Origin: Pseudoneurospora amorphoporcata
Taxonomy: Eukaryota > Ascomycota > Sordariomycetes > Sordariales > Sordariaceae
Direction: 5' to 3'
Assembly: GCA_033297205.1 (NCBI GenBank)
Contig: MU859167.1
Location: forward strand, 1 to 64,000
DNA length: 64,000 bases
Made by a program: the position numbers and the translations under genes. Below, in pieces: positions 44,177 to 56,251 of the stretch. The notes beneath the pieces were generated by a model. That model searched no databases. It was not told the origin of the DNA and saw nothing but the letters and a program-made list of their open reading frames with translations. The number at the start of each line of letters is the position of its first letter. The stretch's first letter is position 1.

Positions 44177-47061
44177 AGTAGATAATGGGATGGATTTTAT
44201 GGCCGACAAGCAGCGCTGGATCGTTTTTTCAACGTTTTGGCCCCTCTTTCAGGGGGGCACCCACATATTCACCATGGGAGCACGAGTGTCTTGAAGGTTC
44301 CGGTTCGCGTCCAATATCCCTCTAGGCTCAGAGGGAATTCCCAGCTCTCTTCAGTGCAAAAGTTACAAATGCTATTCGAGCGGCTCGAAACAGCGGAGGA
44401 CGTGGGTATGGCACAGCAAGTGGTGTCTTTCGATGTCACGACAAGGGGTGGGGCGGAATCAGCAGGTGCAAGATGCAACCATTGAGTACCGGCACTCAAG
44501 TTCAGGTTTCTTTGCTCGCATCACATTATTCACAAAGGTCTGCAATACCAAGGGGTTCCAGTACAATAGCATTCTGTCTTTCCCTCTACCGTCCTTGGCC
44601 TGTGCTTTATCCGCGTGAATGACGTCTTTCATGTTCGAGTATGGTATCGGGCGGTGTGCAACTACTTGGCCCGCTACTAACCTTGATGGGCCTGGTAGAA
44701 GCACCGCAGCTTCGCTCAGATGCAGTGCGAGACTTGTCATCTCCTCGACATGTGGTTCACAGGCCCAACAGGCTGTCCCGAAAACTGGTAGGTGACTGAG
44801 TAGCCATCATGTAAGTCGTGTTGATTGCGCGACAATGACTCTCATCACAGGCCACAGCAACGAGTCTGTAGGCTTTCAGGCTGACTGACCGGCAGAGTCA
44901 AAGAGAAGATGGATATCTCTACAACAAGTTGATAATACATACATATGCCCGGACGGGTACGATCTGTAGGCGTTGGGAACTTGTATGCATGGCTCATCAG
45001 GCTGACCCTCCCCGCGGTTACGTTGGTTGAGCTAGGCAAACATTCGCTGCGGCCATATTCAACAATTGCCCATGCTTCGAAGATCTCAACCGGGAACTGA
45101 CGTCCACGGGTGACAAAAGGCTAGTTTGAGAGTTCGGCGCTTAGAAGCTGAGGTTGCACGGGATCGAGCCCACACAACAGTAACCCGACGACAATGAGGC
45201 CTCATGGTCATTGGACTCTTAAATCGAAAATCACACCTGACAACTACAGTACGTACCGACCGAATGGTGATGCCGATGCCGCGATCATGGACCAATCTAA
45301 TAAGCTGGATGGTCAAGGTTTAGACACCTCTTTCCGGATGACTTCCTGGGCTTTCGAGAGAGCCCCTACACGGGCCACCTTAGAAGCACAACGCTAAGAC
45401 CCCCCAAGACTCCCCTGTCACATGTGTCAGGATCCTGGCCGAAACGGGGACTGCAACACGGGCTGAACCGAATTAACAACCTCTGGCCAATCACAAGACC
45501 GCATGGGAGCTTTCGTAAGACCATTTAGCCCCATGTCTCCAAGTCCCCAGAGTCTGCACTCTTGCAGTCTTCAAAGTTGTCTGTGTCGATCGTCTTCCTC
45601 GATTCTCCATTTCCGAACCACGTAACGTCCTTGACGCCATCCGCCTCGACTGGGCAGTCCTAACCAAACCCCCAAAGGGTCTCAAGCGCATCGGTTCAAA
45701 CAGGAGAAGCTGGTCATGAATCCAAAATGGCGCCATTATTTCATCTGCCATTGACCCCAGGCGGTCCCTCCTTGGGTCTGATGCCGCGACGTTTTTTTTA
45801 ACTCGCCAGTCCCAGTCCTCTTTGGCCACCTTTCAGGTTCCCGTTGCCGCTTTTGAGAGTTCATGAGATAAACGAAGCCATGGGATTCCGTCTCTCCGGA
45901 ATCGAAAACCATCAGCATCTTGTGGTAAAGATTATCTTCAAGTGAGCACTGTCTCCCATGGCCTTGGGCGCCACACGAGGCACAGAAACAGATCTCGGCG
46001 TTAAGCGACTTGACTGGAGAGACACGGCAAACGGCTATCTTCATGAAGCACGTCTGTGTTTTCATTCGCTGTAGCGGCGACTAAGCACTCTTGTCCTTTC
46101 CCCTGTCCTTCGGTGATGTGCCGAGCGTGCTGAGAGTGCCTGGTGCACCCATTGCACCCCAACAACGCCAATGACACCTTCGGCAGGGTCGCTTTGTTTC
46201 AACATCGACGAATCTGGGGTTGAAGTTGCAAAGTATCCCACACTTTAGTCATTCGATTTTCTCGGCCTCTTCCCTCATTTCTCTTTTTGAATGGTCCCCT
46301 GGAAAAAGCCCCTGGCAGGTCCCAGACGTGGGAAAACCTCAGTCCCTTATCCACACGACTACTCGCTCACAGTCTGTGCCTCAAACACTTTGTCGAGTCA
46401 TTCCTTCTGGCCTGTACACTCCTCTCTGTTGTCTTCTTTTCCTCTTCCCACCTACCGAGTTGACACACTTCTGGTCGCTTTCGACATCGAAGCCTTCCCA
46501 GTTCTCCGATAGGTGAAAGAGAAGCAAGCTGCCAGGTGCAGGCATTCGTACACTAGTACAGGTATGGTCTACATGGCATCGCCTCATATTTCTAATTCTC
46601 CGACTTGTGGTCCGCTTGGGGTCACTGCTCTTAACCATACTCTTCCTCTCCCGCATTCCCTACTCCGTCTAGCCTCTTTGTTCCTTTCCTTCCTCTTTTC
46701 CCGTTGCTACAGAGCATTTACCATCTAAAGCTTGTGATCGCTGACCGACACCACTTTATCGTAGCAGCTAAAGGCTCATACCATTACATTCTTTTAAAAC
46801 CCATCTCATATCATTCTGGACTCTCGCTTAATATTTGCGTCTCTCGAACAGTTCAGCAGGCTCTGACTTCCGAGGACCAATTCATCAGAATTCAACAACG
46901 ACTTTGCAACTTTTTTGAGTGGATTGAAAAGAGCAAACCTCCTACCAGGGGGTCTAGGACATACAACTGAAGGGGTGAAAAGGGATTGGGATTCATTTTC
47001 GACGGAGGACTACGAACGACCCACGCGATTATTTCGACGACAAAGAAGCAACATACACAAG
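44177..47061. other. Intergenic, long upstream region of nox2
   Basis: About 2.9 kb with no supported gene. Minus-strand frames at 45491-45829 and 45736-46065 (the latter with ATG) have no recognisable features. The sequence from about 46220 on is C/T-rich and probably the promoter and leader of the oxidase gene. Confidence 0.4.
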
Positions 47062-48955
47062 ATGAGTTACGGGGGGTACGACCTGTACAGGTCGAATACC
47101 GATTCGTCGATCGAAAAGCCTTCAGAAAGGTCAAGATGGACGCCACTCACACGCATGCTTTTATCGGGTGAGATGACCCAAGAAAGGCAAAAGGATCTGA
47201 GCCCAAGGGAAAAGTTTGATCGATGGATGGTCAATGAAGGCTATCGACGAATGTAAGCACAACAATTCATTATCCCTTCGACACCGTTGGTGGCTTGTTG
47301 GGACATAGGAATGAAAGAGAATGCTGACTGTTGCAGCTTCGTCTTCGTCTTCATACTACTCCATGCCATCGTTTTTGCCTTTGGCTTCGTTAACTTCGCC
47401 GTCAAGGACAACCTACAAATAGCGCGGGATACGTTTGGGCCGACATACATGATTGCACGATCGGCAGCGCTGGTTCTTCACGTCGATGTTGCCCTGGTCC
47501 TTTTCCCCGTCTGCCGGACGCTCATCTCCCTCGCAAGACAGACTCCTTTGAACGGCATCATACAGTTCGACAAGAACATTACCTTCCACATCACGACAGC
47601 ATGGTCCATCTTCTTCTGGTCGTGGGTGCACACCATTGCTCACTGGAACAACTTCGCCCAGATCGCAGCCAAGAACAACCTCGGCTTTTACGGCTGGCTG
47701 TTAGCCAACTTCGCCTCGGGTCCGGGCTGGACTGGTTATATTATGTTGATCGCGCTGACAGGCATGGTGATTACTTCGCTCGAAAAGACAAGGAGGGCGA
47801 ACTACGAGCGATTCTGGTACACCCACCACATGTTCATCATCTTCTTCTTTTTCTGGTCCATCCACGGCGCCTTCTGTATGATCCAGCCCGACTTCGCGCC
47901 CTTCTGCATCTCCATCGGCACCCAGGCCATCGGCGTATTCTGGCAATACTGGATGTACGGCGGATTTGCCTATCTGGCCGAGCGCATCGCCCGCGAGGTC
48001 CGCGGCAAGCACAAGACGTACATCTCCAAGGTCGTCCAGCACCCCAGCAACGTGTGCGAGATCCAGATCAAGAAGGATAACACCAAGACCCGCGCCGGCC
48101 AGTACATCTTCCTCTGCTGCCCGGCCGTTTCTCTGTGGCAGTACCACCCCTTCACCCTCACGAGCGCGCCAGAGGAGGACTACATCTCGATCCACATGCG
48201 TGTCGTCGGCGACTTTACCCGACAACTCGCAGAGACTCTGGGGTGCGAATTCGACAACAAGAACAAGGGCGACACGTCCAAGGTCGTCGGTGTCAGCCAA
48301 GAGAACAACGATCAAGTCGACCCCGCTCTCCGCCGCGTTCTCCCCCGCGTGTACGTCGACGGGCCCTTCGGCTCCGCCTCCGAAGACGTGTTCAAGTACG
48401 AGGTGTCCGTCCTGGTCGGCGCCGGCATCGGCGTGACCCCCTTCGCGTCCATCCTCAAGTCGATCTGGTACCGCATGAACTACCCGCAGCAGAAGACGCG
48501 GCTGAGCAAGGTGTACTTCTTCTGGATCTGCCGAGACTTTGGTTCCTTCGAGTGGTTCCGCTCCTTGCTACTGGCGATCGAGGCCCAGGATGTCGATCAT
48601 CGCATCGAGATCCACACGTACCTGACGGCCAAGATCAAGGTCGACGATGCGACGAACATCATGATCAATGATGCCAATGCCGATAAGGATACTATTACTG
48701 GGTTGAGGAGCCCGACGAACTTTGGCAGGCCGAACTGGGATATGATCTTTAGGGGTATCAGGAAGCTGCATGCCCCCGGAGAGGCGGGTGTATTCTTCTG
48801 CGGTCCGAAGGGATTGGGTAGCTCATTGCATATCTTTTGTAACAAGTATAGTGAGCCTGGGTAAGTTTATGTCCCGTTTGTTTTAGAAACCGAGGGGAGA
48901 GATGCTAACATTTTGTGATAGTTTCAACTTTGTTTGGGGCAAGGAGAACTTCTAA
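47062..48955 (+). CDS. nox2: NADPH oxidase catalytic subunit Nox2
   Basis: Exons 47062-47252, 47337-48860 and 48922-48955 give 582 aa. The membrane flavocytochrome moves electrons from NADPH across the membrane to oxygen, making superoxide used in fungal development (ascospore germination, polar growth). Four heme histidines have the canonical spacing: His148 and His162 (FHITTAW to WVHTIAHW), and His227 and His240 (YTHHMF to SIHGAF). The FAD motif is HPFTLTSAPEEDYISIHMR, and NADPH motifs are GPFGSASED, LVGAGIGVTPFASIL and FFCGPKG. The C-terminus WGKENF comes from the 34-nt last exon. There are no EF hands, separating it from NoxC. The N-terminal extension (about 64 aa before the first membrane helix) is typical of the Nox2/NoxB group. 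Confidence 0.96.
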
Positions 48956-49653
48956 GCGACTTGTCTGAATCCCGTTTACCAACTTTATTCACACTCACCT
49001 TTGGAGAACGACTCACCAAACCACCATTCCTGTATCTTCTACTACAGTACAAAAACGTGTTTGGATGGATATGATTATGAAGTCTGCCAGATAGCCACTT
49101 CTGTACCTCTATATGTACCACTTATACCACTTTTGATTTCCAGGTCATGAAGCTCAAGGTGGTCGAGATATTCCAGCAAAGCATCTTGCGTTGGGAGGAT
49201 TGTATGAAAATAATATTCCTTCTCCGCGCCCATAGTATGACATAACTCCCGAAACTGCCACAGACTCTAGGAAAGATAAGCATGAAGAAGACGAACTTAA
49301 AGCCCTCGATGCTCGGTCATTAAACCCTTTGCTCTCGCCCAACCCTAACCCGCAGGCAGCCCTTGGCGTCACTTACACATACAGGGATTCTCAGTGCCCC
49401 ACATTCACCAGTCGCGAAAGACGTGCGTCTAAACTGCCGGTGGAGTCCCCTCCGGCTTCAGCGCGTCAATTCCACTGGACGGACGCGGAAAGCTTCCTCT
49501 CTTTCTTTTCCCGTCGCAAAAAGTGACATCACCCACCAACGACCAAGACACCCTCCCGAACGTCCTCACCAACCTACGTGAACTTGACCGAATATATTAT
49601 TGTTGTCATTTCCAAAAATCAAACCCAGCATCTCATGAACCACAACCGCAAAG
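48956..49653. promoter_or_regulatory. nox2-FEN1 spacer with telobox-like motif
   Basis: About 700 bp. AACCCTAACCC at about 49341-49351, some 300 bp before the FEN1 start, matches the telobox recognised by TRF/Tbf1-like proteins upstream of some housekeeping genes. Function here is inference. Confidence 0.35.
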
Positions 49654-51090
49654 ATGGGTATTAAACAGCTTTTCTCAATCATCAAAGATGCAGCGCCTGC
49701 AGCCATCAAGGAGGGCGACATCAAGAACCAGTTCGGTCGCAAGGTTGCCATTGTAAGTTCTTTTCTCTTTTCACATTGTCCTTGATCAAGTTACTTCCAT
49801 TCTCCAATCCATGCTGACATTCTACTTTCCAGGATGCGTACGACTCCCCATTCCAACCCCGATCCTGAAGACCATAACTGCTGACATATATCATCCCCGA
49901 TAATATAGCTCCATGAGCATCTACAGCTTCCTAATCGCCGTCCGCTCCGACGGCCAACAACTGATGAACGAAGCCGGCGAAACGACCTCGCACCTAATGG
50001 GCATGTTCTACCGCACCCTCCGGATGGTCGACAACGGCATCAAGCCAGTCTACGTCTTCGACGGCGCGCCACCCAAGTTAAAATCCGGCGAGCTCGCCAA
50101 GCGATTCCAGCGCAAGCAGGAAGCGACGGAGGGGCTGGAGGAGGCCAAAGAGACGGGCACGGCCGAGGACGTGGAGAAGTTTTCGAGGCGCACAGTCCGC
50201 GTCACGAGGGAGCATAATGCCGAGTGCCAGAGGTTGCTTAAGCTGATGGGCATTCCCTATATCGTGGCGCCGACCGAGGCCGAGGCGCAGTGCGCGGTGC
50301 TGGCGCGCGCGGGGAAGGTGTATGCGGCGGCTAGCGAGGATATGGATACGTTGTGCTTTCATACGCCGATTTTGCTGAGGCATTTGACGTTTAGCGAGCA
50401 GAGGAAGGAGCCGATTCAGGAGATCCATACGGACAAGGTGTTGGAGGGGTTGGGGATGGATAGGAAGCAGGTATGTCTTTCTTTTTTGTGGGGCGGGTTT
50501 ATTTTCTATGCGTTTTCTCCCGAAAGTTTGCGATGTGCGATATGCTAACCACTCTGTTCTGTCCCACACAGTTCGTCGACCTCTGCATCCTGCTCGGCTG
50601 CGACTACCTCGACCCGATCCCCAAAGTCGGACCCAGCACCGCACTCAAGCTCATTCGCGAGCACGGCACGCTCGAGAAAGTAGTAGAGTGGATGAAGGCC
50701 GACCCCAAAGGCCGCTACCAAATTCCAGAGGACTGGCCGTTCGAGGACGCGCGCGCTTTGTTCTTCGAGCCGGACGTGCGGCCCGCCGACGACCCGCTAT
50801 GCGACTTCAAGTGGGAGAAGCCCGACATCGAGGGGCTCGTGCAGTTCCTCGCTCTCGAGAAGGGGTTCTCGGAGGACCGTGTCCGCAGCGCCAGCATAAA
50901 GCTCCAGAAGAACATGAAGACTTCGCAGCAGGCGAGAATCGAGGGCTTCTTCAAGGTGCTGCCCAAGTCGGAGGAGGAGAAGAAGGCGCATAAGCGCAAG
51001 CTGGAGGAGCAGGCGGAGGAGAAGAGGAAGAAGGTTAAGGAGGAGAAGAAGGAAAAGGCCAAGTTGAAGGCGAAGCCGAGGGGTGCCTAG
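49654..51090 (+). CDS. FEN1: Flap endonuclease 1 (RAD27/FEN1)
   Basis: Exons 49654-49752, 49833-49837, 49909-50470 and 50572-51090 give 394 aa. The enzyme removes 5' flaps in Okazaki fragment maturation and base excision repair. Active-site acidic residues are present: Asp34 (VAIDASMS), the Asp of VFDGAPP, EAEAQC, SEDMDTL and GCDYLD. The H2TH motif DPIPKVGPSTALKLI follows. A PCNA-binding box QARIEGFF precedes a Lys/Glu-rich nuclear tail. Exon 2 is only 5 nt (GATGC), between GT-AG introns of 80 and 71 nt that each hold a GCTGAC branch site. It is needed to make Asp34 and keep frame. The unspliced frame lacks this conserved motif, so the microexon is well supported. Confidence 0.95.
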
Positions 51091-52819
51091 GGCGGGAATG
51101 TCATCTAGCGACACGATGCGCTGGTGGCTAGCCTGAGCTGCTGCGCACTCTGTCACTTATTGTGGACGAGGCTGTCAAGTCTTGCCGTGGTGTTTTTGAC
51201 ACATTGCTCCTTGCGGCCACACCTCTGTTTTGGGCCCTGCCGACGACGAGTGTTTGGTCGGATACTGATGGGCGCTGGCGTTCAGGAGTTTCATGGAGTT
51301 TACAGGCGGAAGGGAAAAGGGATTACGGAGATACGTGCATCATCCACCACGTCGAGGGATCCGTTGGTACCTAAGGTCTCAGGAATAAGTATCCTTTTTT
51401 GTTTTTGTTTTTGTTTTTGTCTACCACACGAATGATGGATTCCTCGTAGGTAGATCTATCATCATCTCCGGACAATCATATTTGTGTATCACGGAGCAAG
51501 TACTGCATTAAAAAGGTTATCTTAATGTACCTTCAGTATGCCCAACCCCACGAATGTTTGTAGAGTTGCATTGAAGCCGAATTGTAATCAGCATGTATCC
51601 GTTTTTTGCAGCTGAGTGCAGGCTGCCCGTCGCCGTGGCACACCGTGGCAGCACCGAAGAGCACCACACTTGCCTCGGCTCATTTCCATTGTTGGGTGGT
51701 AACCTGGAATCATGATCTCAGCCGTTCCAATTGGTCCCACTGTTTGGAGATAAATGACATCAGCCGAACGTGGGGCCCGTAATAGTGACACTCGATACCG
51801 CAAATGGAAATTGGAGTTGGTTTGGGGATGTCACATGTTTCCGTATTTCCCATTTCATTTCCAGATCGGATCGGTCGGGTCACCCTCGTCATCATTGTCC
51901 GCCAGAGGAGGCAAGACTCGAGTTAGAGCAAAGCCCCAAGCAATTGAAAGTTGCGATTGTGTTGGAACAACAAGAAGTTTCATGTCAACGGAAGTGAGAA
52001 ACCGAAGGCGGAGGTGGGTCGGATTGTACTTGCGCATAGCGCAGGGGTCTTCCCCACGGGCAGGCAACAGTCGAGGACAGTGCCGACAGATGGAGGTCAA
52101 AGAAAGATGCGAAAAGATATCTCCAAATCGTAAAGTTGAAGTCGACAATTTTGATGGTTTTTGGACTTGAAGAGCCAGCTCTCGGTATTCATGGTAGCAA
52201 AGGCGTGTAATTATTATAATCTCGACAGTGTTATCCTACAAAGACGCTCCAGTGGCTTTCAACTTGCAAATGATCAGACCGATACTGGCAGTGCGCAGCT
52301 GTCGGAGCCAAATGTTCAGACAATGTTGACATACTTTTCGGATGTAGGCATCATATCATCCTGCCAGTCTCTGCACATGTGCTCCAACTTCCAGAAAGAC
52401 GTCGGTGTGGAAGCTTTCCGCGGGCGTGGCATGATGATCACATGTCAAAGTCCGTTCGGTATATTACCGTGCAGGACAGCCTGCGACGGCGGACATCCGG
52501 ATTGGCAGGCACCTAACCATTGGCTATCGCAAATCCATACTGTGCTTTGGGGTACAACCGGGGCCACTCTGGGGAATGCTTGGAACGAGTGGATGCGACA
52601 AGGGACAAGGGACAAGGGACAACCTAGGAGACAACTGGACTCCCCCCCAATTCAGTTCTCCCCCATATTCCTTTCTTTACTTGTGCCCTCGTGGTCTCCC
52701 TCTTGCTTGATCCAACAAGTCTTTATTTTGCTTGATCTTCTCCCATTCTCTTACTCTTCAACTTCCCTTCAATTCTTCCATCCATTATACCCATCTCTTA
52801 TACCCTATACCCATCCACC
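51091..52819. other. Intergenic
   Basis: TTTTTG pentad repeats at 51397-51420 and a GGGACAA tandem run at about 52598-52622. The last 150 bp is C/T-rich leader of the next gene. A long frame at 52161-52997 is not coding; it overlaps the next gene's first exon out of frame. Confidence 0.4.
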
Positions 52820-54629
52820 ATGTCCAACATCTTCACCCAGGCCGACGTCTCGTCGCACAGCAAGCCAGACTCGCTCTGGATTGTCATTGATGGCGATGTC
52901 TACGATGTCACCAAGTTCGCTGATGACCATCCCGGTATGCTTTATGCCCAAAACCTCCTTCCTCTATTTACAGCCCGAGGCACAACCTAGAAACTGACAA
53001 CCATAAATCGAACAGGCGGCAAGAAGATCCTCCAGAGAGTTGGTGGCAAAGATGCCTCCAAGCAGTTCTGGAAGTACCACAACGAGGGCATCCTCAAGAA
53101 GTATCAGGGCAAGCTCCAGATCGGCTCCCTAGACACCAAGCCCAAGGCCGCTGCTCCCGCTCCTGCTGCCGCTCCCACCCCCAAGCCCAAGGCCACCCCC
53201 AAGCCCAAGGCTGCCGCCGCTGCAGCTTCTTCTTCCCACGAAGAATCCGAGGCTCTCGAGCCCTTCGGCCAGCTTATCCCCTTTGCTGACCCCAGCTGGT
53301 ACCAGAGCGTAAGTGGAAAACCACCCCTCCAAAAGTTTCCGGCGCTATTTCCTTCCATATGCCTCGGCTAATCCACTTTTTTGGTTTCAATAGTACCACT
53401 CCCCTTACTACAACGAGACTCACGCCGCCCTCCGTGCCGAGATCCGCGAGTGGGTCGAGACCGCCATTGACCCCTATGTCACCGAGTGGGATGAGAAGAA
53501 GGAGGTTCCTCACGAGATCTATAAGGAGATGGGCAAGCGCGGCTACCTCGCCGGTCTGCTTGGCACCAAGTACCAGAGCAACTATGTTGAGAACCCCATC
53601 AAGTCGGTCCCCGCCGAGAAGTGGGATCTCTTCCACGAGATGCTTCTGACCGACGAGCTGTCCCGTACCGGCTCCGGTGGTTTCGTTTGGAACGTCATCG
53701 GCGGCTTCGGCATCGGCTGTCCTCCCGTCGTCAAGTTCGGCAAGAAGCCTCTCGTCGACCGCATCCTGCCCGGCATCCTCAACGGTGACAAGCGCATCTG
53801 CCTTGCCATCACCGAGCCTGATGCCGGTTCCGACGTCGCAAACCTCACCTGCGAGGCCAAGCTCAGCGAGGACGGCAAGCACTACATTGTCAACGGCGAG
53901 AAGAAGTGGATCACCAACGGTATCTGGTCCGACTACTTCACCACCGCTGTCCGCACAGGCGGCCCCGGCATGAACGGCGTCTCCCTTTTGCTCATCGAGC
54001 GCGACTTCCCCGGCGTGTCCACCCGCCGCATGGACTGCCAGGGTGTCTGGTCCTCCGGCACCACCTACATCACCTTTGAGGACGTCAAGGTGCCTGTGGA
54101 GAACCTGATCGGCAAGGAGAACCAGGGCTTCCGCGTCATCATGACCAACTTCAACCACGAGCGCATCGGCATTATCATCCAGTGCCTGCGCTTCTCGCGC
54201 GTCTGCTACGAGGAGTCAGTCAAGTACGCCAACAAGCGCCGCACTTTCGGCAAGAAGTTGATCGAGCACCCTGTCATCCGCCTCAAGCTCGCCCACATGG
54301 CCCGCCAGATCGAGGCCTCGTACAACTGGCTCGAGAACCTCATCTACCAGTGCGAGAAGATGGGCGAGACCGAGGCCATGCTCCGCCTCGGCGGCGCCAT
54401 CGCCTCCCTCAAGGCCCAGGCCACCGTCACTTTCGAGTTTTGTGCCCGCGAGGCGTCCCAGATCTTTGGCGGTTTGTCCTACTCCCGCGGCGGCCAGGGC
54501 GGCAAGGTCGAGAGGCTGTACCGTGATGTCAGGGCTTATGCCATCCCCGGCGGCTCCGAGGAGATCATGCTTGATCTCAGCATAAGGCAGAGCTTGCGCG
54601 TTGCCAAGATGACTGGTATGAAGCTTTAA
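52820..54629 (+). CDS. Cytochrome b5-acyl-CoA dehydrogenase fusion
   Basis: Exons 52820-52934, 53016-53308 and 53394-54629 give 547 aa. Residues 1 to about 77 are a cytochrome b5 domain with heme ligands His37 (DDHPGG) and His60 (WKYHNEG). A Pro/Ala/Lys linker (about 79-113, PKPKATPKPKAAAA) leads to a full acyl-CoA dehydrogenase domain (137-547): LAITEPDAGSDVANLTCEA at the FAD/substrate site, WITNG, NFNHERIGI, and the IPGGSEEIMLDLSIRQ end carrying the catalytic Glu (about 525). The b5 domain would let the flavin pass electrons to heme instead of, or besides, ETF. No mitochondrial presequence is seen. Substrate chain length is unknown. Such fusions are known in fungi. Confidence 0.93.
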
Positions 54630-56251
54630 TAGGACCTAGGGTGTTGTTGTGGTTGTTTAATTTTGGAGAAAAGCATCTTGGGGTTAACGGTTTTGTTTAT
54701 CTTTTGGCATACTCTTTGCATTGTTTCTTACATGGTGCTCTTTTTTTACTATATATCCATCTACACTGTACTTCTATATGGTATGATGACAGATTGCTAG
54801 CTACAGTCAAGGTGGCAGTGTCGTTCAAATTCACAAGTATCATTGCGGTGAGATATTGCATCTCTACTATAACAGTTAAGTGCTTTGCGTATGTATGACT
54901 GAACATTCATGAGATCCGCCCCGGAATAACAGGGTGCCGTTGACTAGGCCATGATTGTTTAATCTGTTTCACAAAATATACCTGGAAATGGACATACATA
55001 CCAACTTGTTCCTGTCTGTCAGGATATTGAGATAACACTCAATTCAAGCCGTGTCATGGTGAAAGTACAGGCGTAGGGTAGAATAGTCAGTTGATGTTAA
55101 GAAGTATTCCACTTCTGACGGGCCAGCGGTCGAGTCTTCCAAGGTAGGAAGCAGGAGTTGGAGTTGATAGTAGTAAGAGATACTGCCAGGCTGTTTCAGC
55201 TCAAGCCCAACCAACGGCTGCTATTTTCTACTCCTCGTCATTTTCCATATTCCCATTTTGTTACCTGGTGCTTTTCCGGAAGCCGGAAACTGAAAGCCAC
55301 ATGCGTGGCTCTAGTATACCTACGTAAATATCTAAACAAAGATTGCGGTCTTGCTCTCCCAGACCTATATTATTAGATGCCATTTTCGTCTTTAAGTAGT
55401 CCCACTTCTCTACGTAGAGCAGAGGAGGTAGGTGTCGTTTCACTCACCTTAAAACCTAGGTATGTCTGTCTCTTCACCCGTGTATTCCGAACCTGCCATT
55501 CTGCTAGATACCTCTTTTACTTTGCTCTTCACTTTCTTGCTCTGTATTTTACCTATTTCATTATCCTTCACTTTTATTTCCACTCTCTCCCTCTCTCTTC
55601 ACTTTTTTTTTCTTTTCTCACCATATCCTTCACCCATTCGACTCTTGAATACGCAAACGATTTGATGACGATGACTCAGATACTCGAGCAGAAGTTGATT
55701 GGGGTTTCTTCTTCTTCTTGTGTCTCTTCTCCAAGTCTTGTGTGCATTCACTGGCGTTGCGTGTCTGTTTGTCTATCGTTCGTACATGACCAGATGTTTG
55801 CGTCCCATGTTTCCTCTTCCTTCTTCTGCATTTTAGTGCTGTGGTGTTCCCTGCAAGCTCGTCCAGTCTATTGCCAAATCATTCGGCCATTCAAAATCTC
55901 TAACACTCCAAGGCACTTCATTGTTGGCGTCTTCCACAATAATCTTTGTATGACATGGCAGGAACTCTCGTTCCCCTCTTTTCATGCCCTCTGAATGTAC
56001 TGGATGGTAAAGAAGAACATGGTATTGGATGGTATGGTACAGTTTTTCCCATTGCTCTTTTGTCCTCCCTCTATGTGTCCATAGGTAGAAGTGAAAAAGG
56101 CCCATCCTGTTCTTTCCCGGTGTCTGTCTCTGCGGGCCAGTCCTGTTTTTCCGGGGCCCTGTCTCTGAACTATGGGTTCTGTATATCCCAACCTCCCTGA
56201 CATCATCCTCATGTTCTATGTCGAACCTTCCTCTCCATCTCTCTCTAAAGT
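54630..56251. other. Intergenic between convergent genes
   Basis: T-rich sequence with CTTCA/TTTCT tracts (55480-55640). It holds the 3' ends of the dehydrogenase and complex I genes. No gene supported. Confidence 0.4.

Noticed and set aside
45110..45200. Possible tRNA on the minus strand (GGGCTCGATCCC arm)
   Set aside because: The T-arm-like hairpin is present but no A box, acceptor stem or anticodon arm can be placed around it.
52161..52997. 278-codon plus-strand frame before and into the b5-dehydrogenase gene
   Set aside because: It overlaps the true first exon out of frame and runs through C/T-rich leader; no protein-like pattern.
53274..54158. 294-codon minus-strand frame over the acyl-CoA dehydrogenase
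   Set aside because: Antisense shadow of the real gene, with the same compositional artefact.
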